Part shown: positions 56,344 through 64,000 of the stretch, piece by piece
Numbering within the stretch: position 1 is the first letter of the stretch
Layout: every line of letters begins with the position of its first letter
NCBI GenBank assembly: GCA_034401135.1
Contig: JAWZSP010000003.1
Span: 5,394,001 to 5,458,000 of the forward strand
DNA from: Volutella citrinella
Taxonomy: Eukaryota > Ascomycota > Sordariomycetes > Hypocreales > Nectriaceae
DNA length: 64,000 nucleotides
Direction: 5' to 3'
Translations under genes and position numbers: made by a program
Notes under the pieces: model-generated
What the model saw: the letters and a program-made list of their open reading frames with translations, nothing else
Database searches by the model: none
What the model was told of the DNA's origin: nothing

Positions 56344-58009
56344 CGGCGAGCAGAGACTGCTGGACGGCTGTTACTTTTGTACCCCAAAGTCTCTCCTGGG
56401 GTTTGGGAGGAATTAAACTTCAAAATACCACGAAGCGGCCCATGGTCTAGAGCCGGGTGATTCCGTATAGGGCTCGCGGGGGACAATGGCTGAAGCTTAT
56501 CTGCGCTCCCAGGCCTCTGGGTGCAACCAACGCCAAGGGATGGGGCTTGTCACGAGCCTAGGAGATGACTAGTTTCGAACTGAGAACATTTGAGGCTGCT
56601 GGTATTCACTGATCCCGGATACAGGCCTAATATTGCAACCATCTACGCTAGGCCCGGGTGGAGGAGGCCACGCAGCCCACCTCTGGAGAGCAAAACGCCC
56701 TGCCGCAGAGGGGAGACCCCTACAAAGTGAAGAGAGTTGTTTGGGGGCGACAAACGTGATTTGGGGGCTATGAAGGTGATTGGGGGGCGACGTTGGATGC
56801 AGTTGTTGCTATATGTGCTTCTACGAAGGAAATATACTAAACAAGCTGCCATCTAGCAGTAGCTACCACCCGCGTCGCCAGCCGCTGGGCAAGGAACAGA
56901 TTTTGGACGGAACATGAGAGACAGCTTGGAGAATACTGCGAATGCAGACAGTATTTGCAGAGCCACGTGCAAGTCGGCAGCCATGTCCATGATCTTCAAA
57001 GTCAGACCAGGAACAGCCCTGGTCCATCCCATCTTCGGTCATGGAATTTGGCGAGGAAGATGGCAGTAGTCGCACAAATATTGCATGAATGCCATAACGA
57101 GATGACCACATGACGCTTCGATGATGACGAATAGGCGGCCGAACGTACTCACAGGCTGCTGCACCCAGCGGAAATGCGCAAGCTGCTGCGCTAAGGGGCC
57201 TGCTGAGAGCTGCCGCATGTGCCTTATCTTGGAGGGGGAAAAGTGGATCAGTCGAACCAAGTTGCCCACCATCGGGATCGGCACTGGCGCCATCCGGTCC
57301 ATTTTACGTACTACTAACAAATTCCCGACATCCCGCAGCCCAGGTTGTGGAGCTGTCCGGGTCGCCAATGAGCTGAGGAAGAGGACCCGTGAGTGTATGT
57401 GCATCGACTGGCAGCTAGACTGAAGGATCCAGATGTGAGCGGTGGCGAGGAAGAGCAAAGGTTGGACGTTGATATCGGACCTGATTTGAACGCCCATTGC
57501 AAACCTTTCAGTTCCTGTTTGTCATGGGCGTCTACCTTTTTTCTTCAACGGCGCTGTGGTCGTATATGTACATGGGCTGGTGTTGCGAAAGGCACTGGAG
57601 CCGGACGTCCACCAGGAGACGGACGACCCAACCTTCGACCAGAGACAAGTAGAGATACAACAGCGGCTCTGGTGGACAGTATAATTTCCCAAGCGGTATG
57701 TGCAGCAACCAGGATGCATCACTACGGGTCAAAGTCGCAGAGTGTGGTGATGACAAGATGACTTCCATCAACTTGAGCTGCCCAAGGTCAACGAATGCAG
57801 AAGCATCACAATTCCCCTGCCGTCTGCACTTCCATACATGGACAAACTGCAAGGCTTTGGCAATGTTCTGCTTGCAATTGCCTGGGCACGACTGGTCAAC
57901 TTATTCACCCGAGAGACCCCAGTTCCGCACGTCATCCACCTGTATCTGAACTACTACTACGCGTGGATAGCCATTGGAAAGGTGTCTATTGTCACCTTTG
58001 TTACGCATC
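56344..58009. other. 1.67-kb stretch without a supportable intact gene
   Basis: Several short frames occur on both strands and none is convincing. Two plus-strand pieces look protein-like: about 57,525-57,680 (with VEIQQRLWWTV just before a stop) and 57,838-58,010 (hydrophobic, LVNLFTRETPVPHVIHLYL). They may be exons of a gene that I cannot assemble or remains of a decayed one. At 56,735-56,790 there is a short imprecise repeat of TTGGGGGCGACAAACGTGAT-like units. Confidence 0.35.
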
Positions 58010-59344
58010 TCACAGCGAAGGCCTCACTCGTACAGGTATCTCGGCGTCCTCCTTGATCCCCTCCCACCGGCTCTTGTACACGCGACCGTCCTTCATGACG
58101 CCCAAGACGTTGGCCTCGGGGTAGTTAAAGATGGTCACGTCCTCGAGCGGGTTCCTGGCCAGCAGCAGCAGGTCGGCCGCGAACCCGGCCTTGACCTGTC
58201 CCAGCGACGCCTCGCGGCCCATCATCCTCGCCGGGTTGACTGTAGCGCTCTGCAGCACGGCCACGGACGGGAGCACCTGCGCACGGAGGGTAAATTCGTA
58301 GGTCTGCGCGGCGCCAAGGGGCCCGAGCAGGTCGGTCCCGAAGCACATGGTGACGCCGGCGTCGCTGGCAATCTTGAGGGCGGACAGGCCAGCCTCGAGG
58401 ACGGCGGTGTTCTTGGCCTGGCACGACGGCGGCAGGTAGCCTTGCCACTTGGGCGAGGCCATCTGGCTGTAGGTGACAAGCGTGGGCGTCAAGTATACGC
58501 CCCGGTCGGCCATGAGGCGCGCTGTATCAGCGTCGAGAAAGTTGCCATGCTCGATGCCGCGGACGCCCTGGTTGATGCAGTGCCGGATGGCCCGCGGCGT
58601 GTAGGCATGGGCCGTGACAAAGGTGCCAGCATTCTCGGCGCACTCGACCATGGCCTGGATCTCTGCCCTCGTGAACTGCAGCTGCTCGAGGTGGTCGGTG
58701 GGCGTCGATACGCCGCCCGAGCCCATGATCTTGATGAAGTCGGCCCCGCGCCGCACCTCCTCGCGCACCGCCGTCATGCATTCGGGCACGCCGTTGCACA
58801 AACGACCCAGCCCGTTGGTATGTCCGCCGCAGCACTCGGTAGCGTCGTGAGGGCCGCGGATGTCGCCGTGGCCGCCGGCCTGGGAGAGCGCGTGGCCGGC
58901 GATGAAGAGGCGCGGGCCGGGGAAGACGCCGTCGGCGATGGCTTCCTTGAGCGCGAGCTGGGCGCCGCCGCAGTCGCGCACGCTGGTGAAGCCGCGGTGC
59001 AGCATCTGGGATGCCACGTACGGCTGGCGCAGCAGCGACACGTCGTTGTCGTTGCCAAACGCCTTGGACAGGTCGCTGAAGCCCGGCACCGCGCAGAAGT
59101 GCACGTGGGCGTCGAACAGCCCAGGGCAGAGATACTTGCTGCAGCAGTCGACGACGGTGTACCCCTGCGGCGGGGTCTGGGCCGTTGATGCCGGTGAGAC
59201 GGACTGGATCTTGCCGTCGGCTACGATGACGGTGCGGTCGGTCATGATGGTTCCTGTGGCCACGTCCACAACGCCTGCATTGGCAAAGACGTGGCCCTTG
59301 GGCGGCTCCCGCTGCCACGGTTTGATGTCTGCGCTTGTAGCCAT
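58010..59344 (-). CDS. Metal-dependent amidohydrolase (imidazolonepropionase/prolidase-like)
   Basis: A single-exon 444-aa protein of the amidohydrolase superfamily. Metal ligands in order: His80-x-His82 (FDAHVHF), a candidate carboxylated Lys205 (FIKIMGSGG), His246 (TAHAYTP), His266 (GIEHGNF) and Asp338 (CFGTDLL), the pattern of binuclear zinc members such as Xaa-Pro dipeptidases and the fungal ochratoxinase group. The N-terminal strand ANAGVVDVATG and C-terminal GRVYK complete the small beta domain. Likely reaction: hydrolysis of an amide or peptide bond in a small molecule; the substrate is unknown. No signal peptide is seen. Codon third positions are nearly all G or C, more extreme than in neighbouring genes, producing long false frames on the other strand. 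Confidence 0.87.
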   Translation of the reverse strand: MATSADIKPWQREPPKGHVFANAGVVDVATGTIMTDRTVIVADGKIQSVSPASTAQTPPQGYTVVDCCSKYLCPGLFDAHVHFCAVPGFSDLSKAFGNDNDVSLLRQPYVASQMLHRGFTSVRDCGGAQLALKEAIADGVFPGPRLFIAGHALSQAGGHGDIRGPHDATECCGGHTNGLGRLCNGVPECMTAVREEVRRGADFIKIMGSGGVSTPTDHLEQLQFTRAEIQAMVECAENAGTFVTAHAYTPRAIRHCINQGVRGIEHGNFLDADTARLMADRGVYLTPTLVTYSQMASPKWQGYLPPSCQAKNTAVLEAGLSALKIASDAGVTMCFGTDLLGPLGAAQTYEFTLRAQVLPSVAVLQSATVNPARMMGREASLGQVKAGFAADLLLLARNPLEDVTIFNYPEANVLGVMKDGRVYKSRWEGIKEDAEIPVRVRPSL

Positions 59345-59855
59345 GGTGACAACGGCCGGCCTCGAAGGAATTGAGCGGAGAGGATGGAGGAGAAAGCAGT
59401 TAGTCGAGTACGAACGAATGAAGGATGGTTACCATTTAGCTGCAGGGCGTAATTATGGATGCCACTCTACTATGCTGCATGCGCCCACACGCCGTTCTGA
59501 TCGGCAACGCCAATCCAGTAACGTATTGACACGTCGGGCCGCTGTCACCTCGCGGCCGGGGAGCGCATTCTGTCTGATGATTAGCTAGTCCAGTTGCCGA
59601 CACAAGTGATGCAGATTGCTGAGTGATGAGCTATCGCCGCTGGTCAAGATGTAAGCAACTTGGCCTCCATTTCCACCAACGCCTCACAGACCGATTCCAC
59701 ATCTCCACCAAACGGTTGGAACTGTGCATCACATCATGACTAGTGTCGCATTCCAATCGCAGTCCCAAGCCCAAACCTAGGATGCAGCCACTTCAGCAGA
59801 AACAACTTGAGCTCCCCCCTAGGAGTTCTGCTTGCATCTTTCCTTCAAAGTACTT
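59345..59855 (-). other. Spacer upstream of the amidohydrolase gene
   Basis: These 511 bp lie between the amidohydrolase start and the 3' end of the methyltransferase gene on the same strand. No further gene or clear repeat is seen. It should hold the amidohydrolase promoter and the methyltransferase terminator. Confidence 0.4.
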
Positions 59856-60883
59856 CTACTTCTTGACCGCATAGATCATAAAGGAGCCTTTGCCCTCATT
59901 ATCAACTGCATCTCAGGGCGACTTTGAGTGTTTCACTTACCAACCCATTGGTTCAAGTCTTCTCCCTTCAGGTCAGACGCCATGCTCCCCATCGCTGAGG
60001 AACAGCCACACGCTGTACCATCGAGGAATACATTCAGGTCGCTGCTCGTATACGTAATGAGGATGTCTGCAGGCCATCTTTGATTAGCTCTCAAGCCCCT
60101 TCAGAGAACTGCAAACAGATACCTTTAAACCCTGCATCATCCAGATACTGCTCATACTCGACCACCTGGCTCGCCCCAGCCACACACCCGACGTAAAGAG
60201 CCATGCTGTTTCTCATCTTTTCAGACAGTGGCTTCTTGGCCAGAATATCGGACATGGCCACCCGGCCTCCAGGCTTGAGGAGGCGAAACATTTCGTTGAA
60301 TGCTTGCTGCTTCTCATTGTGCGGGACCAGGTTGACGACACAGTTGGAGATGATGCAGTCGGCGATTCCGTCCTCCAGAGCTATGTTGGTGATGCGAGAC
60401 TCGACAAACTCGACGTTATCCATGGCACTGCCAGCCTTGAGCACCAGTGCCTTGGCGAGCATGTCCTGTTCTCATGCTGCATTAGTCATTGTGCGATATC
60501 AACTATCAAGTATCTCCGTAGCTCGCCTTGTTCATGTCTACCCCGATAGCTTTGCCAGTTGGGCCGACCCTATTGGCAGACAGGAAAACATCGAGCCCGG
60601 CGCCACTTCCCAAGTCAATGACTGTCTCTCCCTATTGCGATTATCATCAGGGCTGTGTACTTGTTGCGACTCAGGAAGATGGACAACTGACCTCCCGAAG
60701 CGTAGCAATGGCCAGAGGTGTCCCACAGCTCAGACCCAAATTGGCATCCTTAGGAATAGATGCGAGTTCCTCCTCCGAATAGCCAAAGGCTTTGGCGATG
60801 GCGTTGCTGTAGCTAAGATTTGAGCCCTCGGCTGCGCTACTGTAGCGCTCGCTGACTTGGGTATAGATGTCTTTCGAGTTCAT
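59856..60883 (-). CDS. arsM: Arsenite S-adenosylmethionine methyltransferase (ArsM/AS3MT-like)
   Basis: Proposed exons on the minus strand are 60883-60692, 60631-60527, 60465-60123, 60066-59941 and 59905-59856, giving 271 aa. The SAM-binding motif [16 protein letters not shown] is encoded by exon 2. The cysteines expected to bind As(III) are present: [17 protein letters not shown] and VGCVAGA, with a further CGCSS near the C-terminus. ArsM enzymes methylate arsenite to methylated, partly volatile species. Two splice features are odd: the second intron starts with GC (AAG-GCGAGC) and the last is only 35 nt. The exon after it encodes [11 protein letters not shown], which fits the family's usual end, so it is probably real. 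The gene is divergent from a bZIP gene and close to arsH. Confidence 0.85.
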
Positions 60884-61330
60884 GATGAGCGGCGTGGCTG
60901 TGTTTTGAGAGTAGAAACTATCGATTGAGGGTAGTGAGTAAGGCTCAATCTGGCGAGTTTAATTTGACTGAAAAGCTCTCTCCTTTATAGATACCTTCAT
61001 ACGGCTTCTCGTAGTTGAGTGGAAGGGGGCACTAATACGGAATCGGAAACAACATGGTGCGTCATCGCTTGGGAGCCAAACAGCATCTCGATTTGTCACC
61101 GTGCCCGAGCCAGAACAGGAAATAACTCGATATGTCACTGTACCTCAGCGAGAAAGGGGAATAATCCGATATGTCATCACGTCAGGCCGCCGTCCTCACA
61201 CATCGACCTCCATCACCCAAGCCCCGAGATCCCATCAGCCAGAGCACCTTTCACCCGGCCTGACCTTGTTTCCCCGTCTGCCCACTTCTCAAGCGACCTC
61301 TATTATCCACCTCCGCTTCGGCCCCTCGGG
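60884..61330. promoter_or_regulatory. Divergent arsM-bZIP promoter with 39-bp direct repeats
   Basis: A 447-bp region between start codons. A 39-bp unit repeats in tandem: CGATTTGTCACCGTGCCCGA starts at 61089, CGATATGTCACTGTACC at 61128 and CGATATGTCATCACG at 61167 (partial). The core CGATWTGTCA is identical but for one base. The spacing suggests binding sites on alternate faces or turns for a dimeric regulator, with the adjacent bZIP protein the obvious candidate. The frame through the repeats has no ATG, so they are non-coding. Confidence 0.65.
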
Positions 61331-62056
61331 ATGCCACCTGGGCGACAAGCACCACTCATGTCAAAGTGGTCGCTAAGACCCAAGGATCACAACGCCACTC
61401 GAGTCCGCGATAACCAGCGCCGCCACCGCGCGCGTGTCAAGTCTCGCCTCGAAACTCTGGAGACGGAATTGACGCAGTCTCGACAACAGTTGCGCGCAGC
61501 ATGGGCTCGAATCGAGGAGTTGGAGGCCCTGCTTGCTGTCCAAGACCCCGCACATGCCGTGAGCAGCCATTTCGATGGCTCTGCGTTGGAACCATCCAGC
61601 CAATCGGATCATAACATCTCTGAACAGTCATTGCCAGCTCAAGAACACGGACTCGCGTGTGGCGGCCTGGAAGAACAGGGTTGCTGTTCGACACCCATCA
61701 ATCAGCCCTCTGGACAGCTTCATCGTCACCAAAGCCGGCCATCGTCGTCAACCGAGGATCCAACTACAGCATCTTCACTTGTTGCAGATCAAACTGCCGC
61801 CAGCCCCGTCTTTTTCTCTCTCATTGATCAGTATGACCACGACGGTCGGCTCCCTCTCGTCGCGCCCGGCGAGTCCACCACCCTTTGCCAGCTGGCATAT
61901 CAAATCATTGCTCAGCAAAACATTACTGGCATAGAAATGTCTGACGTGGAACAATGGTTATGGCCGGGATTTCGGCGGGCGACAAAGCAGGGCGAGGGGT
62001 GCAGGGTTGAGACCAAGGTTCTGTATGCATTGATCGATTACATGAGCCCATTGTGA
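61331..62056 (+). CDS. bZIP transcription factor of the arsenic gene set
   Basis: A single-exon 241-aa protein. The basic region NATRVRDNQRRHRARVKSRL (residues 21-40) is followed by a leucine zipper with perfect heptads L40-L47-L54-I61-L68. The RxRDNQRRxRAR type of basic region is common in fungal bZIPs that neighbour arsenic genes. A Gln/Ser-rich middle leads to a C-terminal helical domain (CQLAYQIIAQQNITG ... EQWLWPGFR) with three Cys (residues near 120, 131 and 132, plus one near the end) that might sense arsenicals; that role is inference. The Met at 61331 is the first in frame. It is divergent from arsM and convergent with arsH, which supports a regulator role for both. Confidence 0.82.
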   Translation: MPPGRQAPLMSKWSLRPKDHNATRVRDNQRRHRARVKSRLETLETELTQSRQQLRAAWARIEELEALLAVQDPAHAVSSHFDGSALEPSSQSDHNISEQSLPAQEHGLACGGLEEQGCCSTPINQPSGQLHRHQSRPSSSTEDPTTASSLVADQTAASPVFFSLIDQYDHDGRLPLVAPGESTTLCQLAYQIIAQQNITGIEMSDVEQWLWPGFRRATKQGEGCRVETKVLYALIDYMSPL

Positions 62057-62253
62057 GGAGACGCCTCGAGCAGATGTTACTCTTTGTGCAGCGAATCATC
62101 CTTGACTCATAATCTGACCCGGCCGTTCCCCTGGCCGCTGTAACTATTGAACTTGTGCTATCCATGCTAGAAACGGCGAATCGGTATGCTCGCATCATCT
62201 ATCGTTCATGAGGCCCTAGTTCTATTCACTACTGGCTTTGTCTTTATAGCGTC
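62057..62253. other. Convergent spacer between the bZIP and arsH genes
   Basis: These 197 bp lie between the two stop codons. Nothing is seen beyond the expected 3' untranslated regions. Confidence 0.4.
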
Positions 62254-63319
62254 TCATTCGGCCTCTAGCTTGACTCTCCGTTCCTGTCGTTCACTAAAGC
62301 GATCGCTGAATAAATCAAAATGAGGACGCATCACTATGGTGTATTTCACCAACTCCTCCATGCAGTCGACGACGCGGTCACGGTTGGGATTGGCCATCAT
62401 ACGGCTACCTTCGGCCTCTGAGGTGAACTGCGTATACGCCTTTGGTACTGAGCTCTGGTTAGGTATAGTAAACATTCGCATCCATCGGCCCAGGATCCGT
62501 AGAGAGTTGACGGCGTTGAAGGACTGCGATCCACCGCTGACCTGGGCGATCGCTAGGGTCCGGCCTTGCGTTGGGCGAACTGAGCCTGATGATAGTGGAA
62601 TCCAGTCGATCTGTTGCTTGAAGATACCCGTCTAGGAGTCGAGGTCAGTGTCTTTATATGCCGTTGCGGTCCTCAGATAGCAGATGCTTACTAGATTACC
62701 GTGCTGCTCTGGGCTGACCCAGACGTGGCCATCGCTCCACTTGCTAAGCTCCCTGAGCTCCTGCACCTTGTGGTGGGTATGCTGGACATCATCTTTCTGT
62801 GGTAGGCCGGCAGGATCGTACACGCGGACATCGCAGCCAAGACGGAATAGGATCCTCGAGCACTCATAGGCTAGGAGACGGGAGTATGATCTATGCAGGT
62901 ATGTCAGAGATTAGGAATCCGTGTTTACATCTTGCGCCGCACACAGATGCTCCTTAATGACCATCAAAGGAGCCACGAAAGAAGGGTACAGGGCCTGGAG
63001 ACTTGAGGAGTAAAGAATACAGAGAGACTAACCGGCTCCGCAAGCTGCCATACAGAACGAGGATACGCAACCTGTCATGTCCTCGATTGATGATTTCGGA
63101 CTCGACCATCTTCAGCGCCATACTTAATTCCAGTTGCGCAACCCAGTCGGCATCTTCGGATGCCTCGTCCAGCAGAAACGGGCGGTAGCGCTCACGTATA
63201 CAATGTTCATCATTGTCTCTGGGAATAGCGAGCGATCGGCCGCTGTACGCAGGGTCCGGCGCGAGCTCCACCTGCTGTCGTGCGGCATAAGAATTGTTGA
63301 CGTCCCCGTGGCCGTTCAT
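62254..63319 (-). CDS. arsH: ArsH-type NADPH-dependent FMN oxidoreductase
   Basis: Proposed exons on the minus strand are 63319-63033, 62890-62692 and 62631-62254, giving 287 aa. The flavodoxin-like domain starts at [16 protein letters not shown] (FMN phosphate loop, residues 85-100), and the first splice lies within it. Downstream come [20 protein letters not shown], the substrate-side loop [24 protein letters not shown] and the C-terminal [13 protein letters not shown], all ArsH landmarks. ArsH oxidises trivalent methylarsenicals and reduces quinones, which pairs well with arsM next door. The first intron is long for this window (142 nt). The Met at 63319 was chosen as the nearest upstream ATG; frames further upstream look non-coding. 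Confidence 0.9.
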
Positions 63320-64000
63320 GGCGAAGGAGGCAGAGAGATGTAGGCGCTGTGCTCGCCGTCGATGGAAAATAGAAGATGTCAAGACTTTGGTCGGCCAAGA
63401 ACGGAAGCCTTGGAGAGTTGATGTTGGTAGCATGCTTCTTACATCCCTCGCGAGACGATGGGAAGGTTCTACCACTAAAAGATTGGCCGCTTTATACCTG
63501 ATTTCTTAGCGGAGGTACTCAAAAGCCAGCGGGGGGCCCTGTGTGTCTAGATCAAGCGCAGGGAGCTGGACACCCAATCGTCGGTGGGCTCATATGGCTA
63601 GAGGTGGGGCTTGGGATTGGGAGTTTGCGGGCATCTGTCATGCCCTGGATCTCATTGGCCGGTGCCACTTCTCTGGACTGTCCCAAAAATCACCATGGCC
63701 AAGCTCTGAAAAGTCGCCAGCACCCCCGCCATCCCAAAGGATTCAGCCCCCTTCAACAGCCCCAGCCTAGAGCAAGTAGAATTCAAGTACGCTAAACGGA
63801 GGCATAACAAGTCTCTCCCAGGATGTGGAGAGCAATGCCCGGCTATTTGGAGGGTTAATGACCAAAATTGCACCAAGCCGTGGCCCGTGGGGGCATTATC
63901 GCCTGGTTGATCCAGTCTGTGGCGTTTGTGCTCCCGTCAACCGACGAAAGGGGACACGGTTGGGCTTGGCTTGTCTTCTGGTTTGCTGTCCTGGTAACCG
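63320..64000 (-). promoter_or_regulatory. Upstream region of arsH to the window edge
   Basis: These 681 bp hold no gene that I can support. Short frames on both strands lack any recognisable domain. It should contain the arsH promoter; I find no clear copy of the CGATWTGTCA repeat core seen ahead of arsM. Confidence 0.35.

Noticed and set aside
57121..57423. Cys-rich frame (TGCCTQRKCASCC) as another zinc-cluster regulator
   Set aside because: The cysteine spacing does not fit Zn2Cys6, the flanks lack a regulator-like region and the frame is short.
57974..59188. 404-aa frame on the plus strand opposite the amidohydrolase
   Set aside because: It is the antisense shadow of a GC-rich gene; the composition is repetitive Ala/Gly/Arg/Val without motifs, whereas the minus strand shows a full metal-binding pattern.
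61019..61330. N-terminal extension of the bZIP protein through the 39-bp repeats
   Set aside because: The frame is open but has no ATG before 61331, and the region is the divergent promoter with arsM.

Overview
The window reads as nuclear DNA of a filamentous ascomycete (Pezizomycotina). Genes carry many short GT-AG introns (mostly 47-90 nt) with CTAAC/CTGAC-like branch sites. The gene content is typical of moulds: Zn2Cys6 regulators, a PDR-type ABC pump, a sugar porter, a PTH11/rhodopsin-like membrane protein and fungal arsenic genes. The transposon relics show the CpA-to-TpA exhaustion of repeat-induced point mutation (RIP). I cannot name the species. Intron-exon structures were spliced by eye and checked for reading phase, not for transcripts.

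Left arm (1-13,110), normal base composition: the 3' end of an unidentified gene, a Zn2Cys6 regulator (601-2458), a ten-exon PDR/ABCG drug transporter (7524-2647, minus), a second Zn2Cys6 regulator divergent from the pump (8246-10815) and a third, single-exon Zn2Cys6 regulator convergent with it (12794-10866). Layout suggests an export module with local regulators.

Centre (13,111-47,020): 33.9 kb of transposon, resolved here into four nested LTR retrotransposons, each with matching LTR lengths and a target-site duplication. (D) A RIP-destroyed Ty1/copia-like element, 184-bp LTRs, duplicated GAAAG, spans the whole island. (A and B) Two RIP-destroyed copies of one ~7.55-kb Ty3/gypsy element, 466-bp LTRs, sit 497 bp apart inside D. 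(C) A young 12.1-kb Ty3/gypsy element, apparently identical 334-bp LTRs, sits inside A and is not RIPped. C has an intact 2107-aa gag-pol and, between pol and its 3' LTR, two extra divergent genes: a Ulp1-like cysteine protease in sense and an intron-containing Cys-rich (DUF3716-like) protein in antisense. C is the most unusual object in the window.

Right arm (47,021-64,000), normal composition: a fungal P-loop ATPase, an MFS sugar porter, a HAL2-type 3'(2'),5'-bisphosphate nucleotidase, a bacterial-type glycerophosphodiester phosphodiesterase, a rhodopsin/PTH11-like membrane protein, a 1.7-kb stretch without a clear gene, an amidohydrolase with very GC-rich codons, and an arsenic set. That set is an ArsM-like arsenite methyltransferase, a divergently placed bZIP regulator behind 39-bp promoter repeats, and an ArsH-type NADPH:FMN oxidoreductase convergent with the bZIP gene. 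Together they would methylate and oxidise arsenicals under a dedicated regulator; no arsenite efflux pump lies in the window.
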